DNA of 64,000 nt from Lederbergia galactosidilytica (GCF_017873565.1 NZ_JAGGKH010000001.1:186001-250000), one strand, 5' to 3'. Shown: positions 9,789 to 17,505, numbered from the stretch's first letter. The notes: generated by a model from the letters alone, not told the origin. A program made the numbers and translations.

Positions 9789-10346
9789 TTAACTTACTCC
9801 CTTACCTTTATATTTACGCTCCCTACAATCGCGCTGCTGCAATTCTAAGAGTTCTGCAACTTCCCCGCGATCTACGCCCATCCGATAGGCTATCCGGTCA
9901 ATAAGCGCATTAAGTAACTCGATGTCAAAGGGATTGGTTTGTATATGCGTCATAATCGCCTCGTCGCGCTTTTTTAAATTGCAGGCTGCGCAGGCGGTCG
10001 TAATATTAGCCAGCGTATTATGTCCTCCCGTCGACAGTGAAAATATGTGCTCTAGCTGTAAATCATCGCCGAAATATTCTCCGCAATAATTACAGCAACC
10101 TTCCGCGATCCTAAACGTATAAAGCACATCGTCGAGTGTAAGATCGTCGAATACCCCGTATTTTGCCGCAGCCCTTTTGCTGTCTCGCAGCGCTAATTTA
10201 GCCCGGCCTTGAAACGTTGCATTATGCTTTCTCATACGCTCGCGCGCTGTCTCACGCTCACATTCGATACAATACGACCTCTTGGCTCCGTAGTATTCCG
10301 AGAGTGACTTCGTCTGCTGGCAACGTGGGCAGGTTTTAGTAGTCAT
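9789..10346 (-). CDS. HNH endonuclease with N-terminal zinc ribbon
   Basis: 185 residues. The N-terminal CPRC...CIEC pattern (residues 6-30) is a zinc-ribbon, and the HNH domain spans about 85-135 with CNYCGEYFG, LEHIFSLSTGGHN and CAACNLKK; the Cys pairs bind structural zinc. In phages such nucleases often sit beside the terminase and help packaging, or act as homing nucleases. Here no terminase follows. The start overlaps a 27-codon frame as ATGA. Confidence 0.85.
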   Translation of the reverse strand: MTTKTCPRCQQTKSLSEYYGAKRSYCIECERETARERMRKHNATFQGRAKLALRDSKRAAAKYGVFDDLTLDDVLYTFRIAEGCCNYCGEYFGDDLQLEHIFSLSTGGHNTLANITTACAACNLKKRDEAIMTHIQTNPFDIELLNALIDRIAYRMGVDRGEVAELLELQQRDCRERKYKGKGVS

Positions 10347-10426
10347 CGGCGCTCACCTGCCCGCATACCTTCGATTCTTGCGTCGATCCTGTTTAGTCTT
10401 CGATAAATTTCAATTAATACTTTCAT
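10343..10426 (-). CDS. Possible 27-residue leader peptide before HNH gene
   Basis: Frame beginning MKVLIEIYRRLNRIDARIEG and ending in an ATGA overlap with the HNH start. The ribosome-binding site is poor. Coupling argues for translation; size argues for caution. Confidence 0.3.
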   Translation of the reverse strand: MKVLIEIYRRLNRIDARIEGMRAGERR

Positions 10427-10447
10427 TCTCTCGATCTCTCCCTCGAT

Positions 10448-10579
10448 TTAATTTTTTAATTGTTCATCTACTTTTTTTAGTATCTCGTTAATTTCTAGCG
10501 TTACATGGTGGCCGGCCTTTTTAAGCTCCGCCAACGCTCGAAGATACGCAATTAACGTATCTAGCCTTTTTTCATCCAT
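10448..10579 (-). CDS. Small helical protein
   Basis: 43 residues, starting MDEKRLDTLIAYLRALAELK, behind a strong GAGGAGG site. A single amphipathic helical hairpin is likely. Not recognised. Confidence 0.5.
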   Translation of the reverse strand: MDEKRLDTLIAYLRALAELKKAGHHVTLEINEILKKVDEQLKN

Positions 10580-10658
10580 TCCGTTCCTCCTCTTGACACT
10601 TCGCGTGTTTTGCGTTATGATTATTTTGGATAACTATGGAGTTTTACAAAATTGCATT

Positions 10659-11537
10659 TTAAAAAGAATCGCTAAATAGTTGTAAAGTAATAACACTGTG
10701 ATCCTCTCTTTTACGTGTGATTACGTAAGGATTAATTAGAACAACCGTTTCACGTCCATCCCCATCGCTTGCTTGCGGTACGATTCCACTCTTCCGCTGA
10801 ATTGTAGCAATAGCACCTGATGAGACTAACTTCCGTAAAGTATCATTTAATTTCTGCCTCGACAATCCGACTTTTTCGGCGATTTCCGACGTGTTTAGGA
10901 AACGTACTTTCTTTGGATCGTCTTCGAATGGATTCTCACAAACTAGATTACTCTCGTAATGGATATACGGAAGTAATTTATATAGTACGCCCAATTCGGC
11001 CGGATTCACTTTAATTTTTTTCAACGTAGTATGGAACGTTTTTACTAACATGTACGTATCCTCCCTCGATCTACCTCTGAAATGGTATCGCTCATTTACC
11101 TTGTAATATCCTTCTCTTGTTTCCGTGATTACTCCGATTTCCTTCAATTCGGTAATTATTCCACTGACGTACCTCTTGTTTATCCCGAATACTTCGGCTA
11201 AGTCTTTATCAGTTAGAGGTATTTGATTCTCCTTGCGACCGGGACTAACCAAAATATTAGTTCTATATTGGATATACGGAAATAGCATCAGCATATAACC
11301 TGCGTGCTTATTCGATAACTTGGAGGCCGTATCGACCATTTCCTGCATTCGTGAGAATGAGAATATACGTTTATCACGCTTCATATAGCCACGTCGTCGT
11401 TTTTCTTCTTGAGCTTCAAAGGACTGTAGTTTAAATATTCGTCCTAGCTCGTCCTTTGCGTGTCCGTTACCTATTGGCGTTAGATTGCCGACCGGTTCGC
11501 CCGATCGTATTTGCTGCATCCTACTTTTATGCGTCAT
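10659..11537 (-). CDS. Protein with two winged-helix domains (regulator or replication protein)
   Basis: 292 residues. Two similar halves each contain an 'NKHAGYMLMLFPYIQYRTN' or 'ELGVLYKLLPYIHYESN' segment followed by a helix-turn-helix (LTDKDLAEVFGINKRYVSG near 110; NTSEIAEKVGLSRQKLND near 220). The internal duplication suggests binding to repeated DNA. A late-gene activator or a replication initiator are both possible. AGGAGG precedes the start. It follows the XRE gene at 11547-11762. Confidence 0.55.
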   Translation of the reverse strand: MTHKSRMQQIRSGEPVGNLTPIGNGHAKDELGRIFKLQSFEAQEEKRRRGYMKRDKRIFSFSRMQEMVDTASKLSNKHAGYMLMLFPYIQYRTNILVSPGRKENQIPLTDKDLAEVFGINKRYVSGIITELKEIGVITETREGYYKVNERYHFRGRSREDTYMLVKTFHTTLKKIKVNPAELGVLYKLLPYIHYESNLVCENPFEDDPKKVRFLNTSEIAEKVGLSRQKLNDTLRKLVSSGAIATIQRKSGIVPQASDGDGRETVVLINPYVITRKREDHSVITLQLFSDSF

Positions 11538-11546
11538 AGTTTCCTC

Positions 11547-11762
11547 CTACATACTTAGTTTTTTATTTCGTTCCATGAACTCGAGAAATTCCGCATCTAC
11601 CGAAAACTTACGGGCGACTCGGGCGCGAACTTGATCCGAAATAGGTCGATTCCCCGCCTCAATTCCGGCAACTGTGGAATTAGCAACTCCGAGAAACTCC
11701 GCAAACTCCTGTTGGTTTTTCTCGAGATATAATCGAATTGCTTTGAATGTTTCTACATTCAT
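11547..11762 (-). CDS. XRE-family transcriptional regulator
   Basis: 71 residues with a classic Cro/CI helix-turn-helix: QQEFAEFLGVANSTVAGIEAG at about residues 17-37. Upstream lie a 14-bp palindrome and an AT-rich palindrome overlapping a TATAAT, so autoregulation is likely. It is one of two small XRE proteins in the island, the other being at 15602-15841. Confidence 0.85.
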   Translation of the reverse strand: MNVETFKAIRLYLEKNQQEFAEFLGVANSTVAGIEAGNRPISDQVRARVARKFSVDAEFLEFMERNKKLSM

Positions 11763-11805
11763 CGTTTTATACTCCTTTCCTTCTTTTTAGTGAATTAAAA
11801 ATAGT

Positions 11806-11832
11806 GGGCTTAATTGCCCTTCTATTATATAA
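11806..11832 (-). promoter_or_regulatory. Palindromic operator and -10 region upstream of XRE gene
   Basis: GGGC-TTAATT-GCCC (11806-11819) is a perfect palindrome except at its centre, followed by ATTATATAAT (11823-11832), which contains TATAAT on the minus strand. Likely binding site of the XRE protein. Confidence 0.5.
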
Positions 11833-11840
11833 TGGGCTTT

Positions 11841-12641
11841 TTAAGACTTAAATACTGAATTTTCATAATATTCCATATTAAAATTATGTTTGTCGATAAT
11901 CTCACACATTGAACGCTCCGACCGCTTGCCCTCCGAATCTATTCCGTGCTGTTGATCGCATACTTGGCGCCTCATATCGTGAGCATAGAAGCCACTTCCG
12001 CACACTCGACACTCTTTAACACGTTCGAGCTTTAGCGCCTTGATCCGTTTCAGAGTTTCCGCCTCGTCATAGCCGTATTTCTTCGATAATGTGGCCGCCC
12101 AATATTCCGGGAACTCCAATATATTTTTTAATTCCTCCCTATATTTTTTGACGTCCAATGATTCCGTTAAGAATACGGCACATTCGACCGGAGATTCTGT
12201 ATTAAAGCGATATTCATCAACTGAATATGGAGGCTTACGGTACGCTATTCCCTTCTCCTTAGCTTCTGCTACTGCCTTATCGTATTCACTCTGCAAAAGG
12301 ATCGATAATTCCCTTTTTTGGCGTTCCATTCTATCTTGTATACTGATCTCTTGATTCTTAATTGGATACTCTTCTTTTCTCTCGTCGAAATGATTTACCC
12401 GAAGAATGAAGTCCGCAAGAACTTCTTGCACTGTACAAGTGCGCTGTTTTATTTTCTTCTTGGTTTCCGGATGAACAATGAAAGTTTTATCTATTTTAAT
12501 TTTTGTAGGATCGAGCCATTTGTCCGCGAAGTCTTCCGCTAATTGATTCCGCTTTTCTTGCGATAGCGGCTTTCGATAGTATTCATACCAAAAACGGTAT
12601 AGCGCGCGTTGTACTGCGTTTTCTTCTTTCGTTGGCTGCAT
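11841..12641 (-). CDS. Unknown protein with C-terminal Cys cluster
   Basis: 266 residues, strongly charged. A long helical middle (about 60-170) precedes a C-terminal CRVCGSGFYAHD...C...C pattern (about residues 213-250) that could bind zinc. I do not recognise the family. AAAGGAG stands ahead of the start. It is the first gene after the repeat-rich non-coding block at 12642-13074, so it may be controlled by signals in that block. Confidence 0.6.
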   Translation of the reverse strand: MQPTKEENAVQRALYRFWYEYYRKPLSQEKRNQLAEDFADKWLDPTKIKIDKTFIVHPETKKKIKQRTCTVQEVLADFILRVNHFDERKEEYPIKNQEISIQDRMERQKRELSILLQSEYDKAVAEAKEKGIAYRKPPYSVDEYRFNTESPVECAVFLTESLDVKKYREELKNILEFPEYWAATLSKKYGYDEAETLKRIKALKLERVKECRVCGSGFYAHDMRRQVCDQQHGIDSEGKRSERSMCEIIDKHNFNMEYYENSVFKS

Positions 12642-12708
12642 AGTTTAGTAGCTCCTTTTCCGCTAGATTTCTTATTGACTATCCTTCATTTGTGTGCTAG
12701 TAAAAAAA

Positions 12709-12763
12709 ATACGTAACCTTTTTATCACGTTTCAGCCGAGATACGTAACCTTTTTATCACGTT
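12709..12763 (-). repeat. Pair of identical 23-bp direct repeats
   Basis: Identical 23-base copies at 12709-12731 and 12741-12763, 32 bases apart (about three helical turns), 70-130 bases upstream of the gene starting at 12641. The minus-strand core reads GTGATAAAAAGGTTACG. Same-face spacing suggests cooperative protein binding. Confidence 0.75.
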
Positions 12764-12770
12764 GACCAAA

Positions 12771-13009
12771 ACGTCTGTATCCGTTGGGGCGCAAGGCTTT
12801 CGGGCGTTTTATATCTCATTATTAGAGAAATTGTATCTTTATCTTCTTATACTCCGTAAACCTAAAACCTCCGAAAAATATATAACTAGGACGCCTGTTT
12901 CCGTAGATTGTTTACAATCATTAAAACCTACCGCCAGTTTCGGGAATAAAAACCATTCCCTCAACTGTCGGAATCTACGTTTCTTAAAACCTTCGAAAAA
13001 TTATATAAT
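12771..13009 (-). repeat. Two imperfect tandem units of about 120 bp
   Basis: Each unit, read on the minus strand, begins with a box like TTTTTCGAAGGTTTTA (12983-13009; 12863-12885) and ends with a box like CTACGGAAACAGGCGT (12891-12907; 12771-12787). The boxes are conserved while the middles differ. Spacing between matching boxes is 120-122 bases. Confidence 0.55.
12902..12979 (-). ncRNA. Candidate structured RNA motif with tandem G-A pairs
   Basis: On the minus strand CGTAGATT (12979-12972) pairs with AATCTACG (12909-12902). Inside, CCG-A-CAGTT (12971-12963) pairs with AACTG-G-CGG (12939-12931). Then comes a symmetric GA/GA internal loop and a GGGAAT/ATTCCC stem (12960-12955/12947-12942) with a 7-base loop. 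The tandem GA is only favourable on this strand. No known family was recognised. Confidence 0.5.
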
Positions 13010-13074
13010 CCGATAATATCGAAGGTACTTGACTCGATCCGGGAGGACTTGTCCGACCGGTATGTTTTAAGGTC

Positions 13075-13275
13075 TTAATCTCTTGAATTGTCGACAATTC
13101 CCGTTATAGGCTCGCTCATAATCTCGTCCAGCGCTGCGTTCAACTCGTCCGATTCTCGGAATATAAAGACGATGAAGCCGGGCGATTTGCGGGCAGGTTC
13201 TGCGTCGATTGGACGGAAGCCACGGCGCATGAGTTCGCGGGCGATACGTAACGAGCGGATACATTTTTGATTCAT
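13075..13275 (-). CDS. DUF5659-like small phage protein
   Basis: 66 residues: a basic helical start (CIRSLRIARELMRRGF) followed by IDAEPARKSPGFIVFIFRES, the pattern of the small DUF5659 phage/ICE family, in which a helix recognises a short cofactor or DNA of unknown kind. Strong GGAGG precedes the ATG at 13275. An overlapping frame at 13067-13264 is a shadow. Confidence 0.6.
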   Translation of the reverse strand: MNQKCIRSLRIARELMRRGFRPIDAEPARKSPGFIVFIFRESDELNAALDEIMSEPITGIVDNSRD

Positions 13276-13288
13276 CGTTCCGACCTCC

Positions 13289-13600
13289 CTAATTTATCCT
13301 TTCAACTTCGGAAATAGTTTCGTTCATAAAGTCCATCATCCAATCTCGGAAATCTTTCTCATGGTTTTCTAGCAATCCGGACAATTCATTTCGGATTCTT
13401 TCAAGTTCTTGAAGAGAGGATTCCTTCGAATAAAGTCCGGATTCAAGATATTCAGTACACTTTACGAAGTCACCAGCCATTAATAACATTGGTTTTAGTG
13501 TAGGTTCTAAAGCGAAAATAGCTTCTGGAATTCCGAGTTTCTCCATAGTGGCTCTAATTATTTTTTCTGTAGTTTTTCTGTTAATACTAACAATAGACAT
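13289..13600 (-). CDS. Unknown helical protein of the early operon
   Basis: 103 residues, mostly helical, no recognised motif. The start is supported by AAAAGGAG. It is less G+C-rich than its neighbours. It lies between the acidic protein at 13658-14194 and the DUF5659-like gene. Confidence 0.55.
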   Translation of the reverse strand: MSIVSINRKTTEKIIRATMEKLGIPEAIFALEPTLKPMLLMAGDFVKCTEYLESGLYSKESSLQELERIRNELSGLLENHEKDFRDWMMDFMNETISEVERIN

Positions 13601-13657
13601 AATTCAACATCTCCTTTTCATATTTTAGTAGGGTGAGAGCCGACCAGTGCCGACCCG

Positions 13658-14194
13658 TTATGCGTTAACTAGCTCGTCCTCTAATTCGTCAAGTTCATAG
13701 TCGAGGTCATCATCATCGAAGTCCAAATCATCGTCATCTTCGTCGATTTCCTTGTACTCAGCCAGTTCTTGTCTTACCTCGGAAAGGTATTCCGATAGAA
13801 ACCCATTACTCCATTTAAGGAACCCGTTTTCTTGCTTGAGCTTTGCAATTTCTGTTTCTGGCTCCTCGGCAACTGTTACCATATCAACCGGCACGTAGCA
13901 TAATCCGCGCATATCGGTCGCCACTAAGTAAGCCGGCTGTCGAGTAGTTTTCGTCACTACTTGTCCGTTATGATCGAGATAATGAATACGGCTGCCTACG
14001 ATGCTACGGATACCAGTAATAATTCCGTGCTTTTCAACTTCGAAACTCTCAACACGATACTTCTCGCTGGCTTCCGGTTGGCCAGTCACTTTGATGCGTG
14101 CCTCTACTTCGTCCACTTCCGTATGACTGACCGGATTGATTACGTATCTGCCTTTGATTACTACCTCTTGACCTAGTACGAATTGTTTTTTCAC
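13658..14194 (-). CDS. Acidic-tailed unknown protein
   Basis: 178 residues with a GTG start after AAGGAG. The first 110 residues look like a beta-rich small barrel (VLGQEVVIKGRYVI, GIRSIVGSRIHYL). A coiled coil (about 118-145) and a C-terminal run of Asp/Glu follow. Acidic tails of this kind occur in DNA-mimic or single-strand-binding-like phage proteins, but no function can be assigned. Confidence 0.6.
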   Translation of the reverse strand: MKKQFVLGQEVVIKGRYVINPVSHTEVDEVEARIKVTGQPEASEKYRVESFEVEKHGIITGIRSIVGSRIHYLDHNGQVVTKTTRQPAYLVATDMRGLCYVPVDMVTVAEEPETEIAKLKQENGFLKWSNGFLSEYLSEVRQELAEYKEIDEDDDDLDFDDDDLDYELDELEDELVNA

Positions 14195-14911
14195 TTTTCA
14201 TCTTCTCCTTTTAGTTTCTAAATTTTAGTTACGAAAAAAGTCTTCCTATTTATGTAGGATACGACCACACCATCAGATGGGGCATCCTAATTTTTACCAA
14301 TTCCCCGAAACCCTTGACGCCCAACGACTCACGCTTATAAAAAAGATTTTTCGACAAACGTTATTTCTGCTGTCTTACGAGGTTATTTTCGGACGAATCA
14401 TCACCTCTTTTCCAAGCCCTCTTACTTATGATGCCTTCGAGTGACATCGCTAATGGGACAATTCCGCATCTTTTACTGGTAAGTTTTTCGCCCTCTTACT
14501 ACTTATAACCAAAACAATTTCTGTTTTTGGGACATTTCCGCGAAAATATTTTTAATTCCGCCCTCACATTCTTATATACAAACAAAAAGCAATCCGCACA
14601 CTTTCACGAGTAAGTTTTTCGCCCTATACTACTTATAACCAAAATCTAAGGCAAAATTGCACCACAAAACCCCGAACACGTAATATTCCGATAATTGAAA
14701 AGGCGACCGTGCCACCGATCGCCCCAACTTTATCGCTCTGCCGTCGCCAACCGGCCGTTGCCGCACGCCTTTAACTCCGATTATAACGCGGGCCAAATCC
14801 CTATCGACTGGCAATCGACAGGCCGCGTCCTCTTACGCTTGTCCTCCGCGCCGCCAAAAAGGAAAAGCGTTGCCATTACGCCAGTTTCCGCGCATCATCA
14901 GACTACCTTAC
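14195..14911. other. Large non-coding block of the island
   Basis: About 700 bases without a supported gene. Contents: a hairpin at 14256-14287 (AGGAT/ATCCT enclosing CCATC/GATGG), a plus-strand promoter-like TTGACG-N16-TATAAA at 14312-14339, and the direct repeats at 14479-14644. A minus-strand frame at 14629-14814 has no convincing start. Candidate origin, packaging signal or regulatory region. Confidence 0.5.
14479..14644. repeat. Long direct repeat, two near-identical copies
   Basis: Copies at 14479-14514 (36 bases) and 14610-14644 (35 bases) differ only by a short change in the middle. Similarity continues about 18 bases upstream. A partial third copy (GCCCTCTTACTTAT) lies near 14416-14436. 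The period is 131 bases. Confidence 0.75.
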
Positions 14912-15169
14912 TTATACAACTACCCGATAATTCCGAATTAAACCTAATAAATCGATGGCTTTCATCTCTCCCAACTTTTCGAGCATATTTCGAGTCTCTG
15001 CCGACCAATTGAACGGCATTTCAACCTTTTCCGATCCGCCTTCGATAACTAGCTCCGCTTCTTTCCGATCATATACCTTTAGCGTAATGCCCTCCGCCAG
15101 TTTTGCCGTTTCAATTAAAATGTCATAGCCTTCCTCAACGTTTAATAGTTCGATATGATTAAAGTTCAT
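14912..15169 (-). CDS. Unknown small early protein
   Basis: 85 residues, CGGAGG before the ATG. A beta-rich first half (ITLKVYDRKEAELVIEGG) is followed by a helical half ending in IRNYRVVV. Third gene of the leftward operon starting at the divergent promoter. Not recognised. Confidence 0.55.
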   Translation of the reverse strand: MNFNHIELLNVEEGYDILIETAKLAEGITLKVYDRKEAELVIEGGSEKVEMPFNWSAETRNMLEKLGEMKAIDLLGLIRNYRVVV

Positions 15170-15189
15170 CCTAATTACCTCCGATATTT

Positions 15190-15366
15190 TTATATAATAC
15201 TGAATAATGTCGTTATCATGCGGCCGTATGCCCGCTGCTCGAGGATATTGACCGCCTCAACTAGCGCTATGCAATCGCGCTTGATTTCGTCGTCGTCGAG
15301 ATTAGTTCGTAGCTGATCGGCCCTGGCGTATAAATGCTGTTTAAGCTCGTTTATGATTTCGTCCAT
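15190..15366 (-). CDS. Unknown small early protein
   Basis: 58 residues (MDEIINELKQHLYARADQLR), all helical. The ATG overlaps the previous stop as TAATG and has AAGGAGG nearby, so it is coupled to the membrane peptide before it. Confidence 0.55.
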   Translation of the reverse strand: MDEIINELKQHLYARADQLRTNLDDDEIKRDCIALVEAVNILEQRAYGRMITTLFSII

Positions 15367-15458
15367 TACTTGCCGGCCTCCTTAGTGTTAGCAAAGCCTG
15401 CGAATAGTCCGATTGCAAAACTGCCGAGCATTGCGTAAAGTACCGTTATGAGTTCCAT
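15366..15458 (-). CDS. 30-residue membrane peptide
   Basis: Starts MELITVLYAMLGSFAIGLFA: one predicted membrane helix and a short basic tail. Very strong AAAGGAGG upstream, and it is the first gene behind the leftward promoter. Short hydrophobic peptides at this place occur in phage early regions; role unknown. Confidence 0.55.
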   Translation of the reverse strand: MELITVLYAMLGSFAIGLFAGFANTKEAGK

Positions 15459-15496
15459 TTTCGATGACCTCCTTTTAAGGTATAACTTTTAACGTT

Positions 15497-15531
15497 AAAC
15501 ATAGTATATAACGTATTACGGGAAACGTCAA
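15497..15531 (-). promoter_or_regulatory. Leftward early promoter
   Basis: Minus strand TTGACG, 17-base spacer, TATACT: near consensus. It drives the operon beginning with the 30-residue peptide and lies back-to-back with the XRE repressor gene. Confidence 0.75.
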
Positions 15532-15562
15532 GCGGTTTACGAAACTTTTTTTATGACGTATA

Positions 15563-15574
15563 ATTGACGTCAAT
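15563..15574. promoter_or_regulatory. Palindromic operator of the divergent switch
   Basis: Perfect 12-bp palindrome ATTGACGTCAAT, flanked by further TGACG copies at 15553 and 15576. It sits between the leftward promoter and the XRE gene; likely repressor site. Confidence 0.55.
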
Positions 15575-15601
15575 ATGACGAAGGTTTTGCGAGGTGAGTA
15601 T

Positions 15602-15841
15602 ATGAAGGCAAACGTAAAAATAACTCTCGATGATACGATCAGCAAACATAACGGATTATCTAGGAATGCGATAGCTGTCGAGGGCAAGATTAGGCCGGCG
15701 ACGATTGGCGAGCTATGCAAAGGCGAAAGCAAGGCGATCAGTTTCGAGACCTTGCGCAAGATAGTGGACGCGCTCAACACGCTTACTGGCGATAAGCATA
15801 CGATTGAGGACGTATTGACGATTGAATATATCGGCGAATGA
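15602..15841 (+). CDS. Cro/CI-type repressor of the island
   Basis: 79 residues with a compact XRE helix-turn-helix (LSRNAIAVEGKIRPATIGEL, then ISFETLRKIVDAL). The ATG at 15602 follows GAGGTGAG; an upstream in-frame ATG at 15575 lies in the operator and lacks a ribosome-binding site. It is the only supported plus-strand gene apart from the ParB remnant and is divergent from the leftward operon, the usual arrangement of a lysogeny-type switch. A terminator follows. Confidence 0.8.
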   Translation: MKANVKITLDDTISKHNGLSRNAIAVEGKIRPATIGELCKGESKAISFETLRKIVDALNTLTGDKHTIEDVLTIEYIGE

Positions 15842-15870
15842 TAGGCGATAGGCAGGCTTATCATTAAAAC

Positions 15871-15891
15871 AGGGGGCATACGCCCCTTTTT
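15871..15891 (+). terminator. Terminator of the repressor gene
   Basis: GGGGGC-ATAC-GCCCC hairpin followed by six T, 30 bases after the XRE stop. Confidence 0.8.
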
Positions 15892-16640
15892 CCGTGTTAT
15901 ATGACGTTTGCTACCGAATACACCCACAAGGCATTCCGTTATTGAAAAAGGCGGGCATACCCCCGATATTTTACATATAGAAACGAAGCTGTGCGAGATG
16001 GCTCCGACTTAACCCCCGAAGTGAAAAATTTTTGTCCGCAATTAAGACCCGCCTGGCGAATAAGTTGTCAGAATATTACCCCGGGGGCACACAATTCAGA
16101 CAATTCCGTTAGTCGCGTTTTGTATATCGACGCATATCGTATTCATTTCTACTTTACATAATAAAACTTTTCGGAAGTTGATACGTTCCACAAACGTTGA
16201 TCTAACGCGGTTTCACAATCTCCGCTTTTATTCGTTTATGCAACGTTTTATACATCGTTGATATGACGCGGTTTAGCTCGCTTGCCTCCGATTGTGAAAC
16301 GCCACTATTTCCCGAGATAATGAATAAACTTACTATTCGGAAATCGTTCGGAGGGTCGCGCGGCAGCGTCATTAGGCTGGCAAAACGTCGATATATCGGA
16401 ACTATTCGGCAATAATACGTTAGCCTGCTAAAGCATTCCTTCATTATAGCGGACATATAGGCGCTGATTTCCGATATTAAGCAGACCCCTCGAGTTTTCA
16501 AAGGCCTTCCGCGGCGAGCGCAAAAGCTGATGATCGAACTATATCGAAATCATATCCGTTGCATTATGTCGCTGCATCTCGCTAAAGCAGTAACGCATTC
16601 CTTCTTATATAGCGTCAAATTCAGCGACTTTACAGACGAT
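15892..16640. other. Stretch without a supported gene
   Basis: About 750 bases. A minus-strand frame of 99 codons (16202-16501, TTG start) is possible but unsupported. Two diverged copies of a segment containing GCTAAAGCA and GCATTCCTTC with TATAGCG occur at 16425-16454 and 16581-16614, suggesting old duplication or decay. Confidence 0.4.
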
Positions 16641-16642
16641 GC

Positions 16643-17490
16643 AACAACCGAACTATCAATGAGCGAACAACAAAACGAATCCTAAAACTCCACGACCTCA
16701 TCCCGCAACTCCAGCGCCTAGTATCCGCAGGCAAGCTCGGAACAACGGCAGGCGGCGCATCGTGGCAAACGAAATCAAAGGCGGTGGTCAATCGCAAGTA
16801 TTCGATTATAAGCAAGTGGACGGACAGACGGCGGACTTCCTTCGGAGGAAAGAATCGAACATGCGAGAGATTGTCGGAAAGGCTTATACGGAGTTAGGGA
16901 GAGAGTTAAAGGAAGCACAGACGGAGTTGGCGAAACAAGGAAGTAAGTACGAAGGAGTATTCGAAAAGTGGTACACATATCTCGGATGGAAAAAGCGGAC
17001 GGTCTATAACCTTATCGACCGATTCGACCTTGTGCTAAATTTGCACGAAGTTTCCGAGATTGAGAGGATCGAAGACCTTCCCGTATCCCTTACGTACGAA
17101 ATCGCCAAGCCCTCCGCAGAATCCTCGCCCGAAAAGGCGCAAGCCAAGTCGGAAGTCCTTGCAGGTAATATCGATACTCTAAAGGAATATCGGGATCGCA
17201 TTGCGGAGCTTGAAGGAAGGGCGAAGCAAGCAGAACGCCAAGCGGACATCGAGCGGAGCCAGCGCCTCAAGCACGTAAAAGAAAACGATTTGGCGCACGG
17301 AGAGTGGACGGAGTTTTGTAAGTCCGTAAGAATGGACGTTAGGCAGGCGAATAAGTTCATTCGAGTTGTTGACGAATTGAGCGGAAAGTGGTCGACGTCT
17401 ACCACTTTAGGAATGGAGGCGCTCTACCAAATAGCCACCCTACCGCCCGAACAGCGCGAAGCCGAGCATTTGCCACCCTCATATACGTAG
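16643..17490 (+). pseudogene. ParB-like (KorB/DUF3102-type) partition gene, broken
   Basis: The main frame from a GTG at 16762 to 17490 encodes 242 residues: a segment VFDYKQVDGQTADFLRRKES, a helical DNA-binding region (FEKWYTYLGWKKRTVYNLID), a coiled coil (160-190) and a second YLGW-like helical repeat. Just upstream, in another frame and without a start codon, 16655-16745 still encodes TKRILKLHDLIPQLQRLV and SAGKLGTTA, the part expected before it in plasmid ParB-like proteins. A frameshift or small deletion near 16745-16765 and an early C-terminal stop therefore leave a fragment. It could still be translated from the GTG, but the ribosome-binding site is weak. Confidence 0.6.
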
Positions 17491-17505
17491 TATAGTCGCA
17501 CTTAG

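Larger units (their letters stand above)
12642..13074. other. Non-coding, repeat-rich block of the island
   Basis: No frame with a plausible start is supported over about 430 bases. The block holds a pair of 23-bp direct repeats, two imperfect units of about 120 bp and a strongly folded RNA-like segment (separate entries). It is a candidate origin of replication, regulatory leader or RNA locus. Confidence 0.6.

Noticed and set aside
13067-13264. Minus-strand 65-codon frame.
   Set aside because: Shadow of the DUF5659-like gene at 13075-13275, which has the ribosome-binding site.
14629-14814. Minus-strand 61-codon frame.
   Set aside because: TTG start without ribosome-binding site and it runs through the 36-bp direct repeat.
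12642-14911. CRISPR array or retron.
   Set aside because: Repeats are only two or three copies at 32, 120 and 131 bp, with no cas or reverse transcriptase gene.
16202-16501. Minus-strand 99-codon frame with a weak resemblance to sigma-4/ArpU-like helices.
   Set aside because: TTG start with a poor ribosome-binding site, opposite to neighbours, no clear motif; left open as unsupported.
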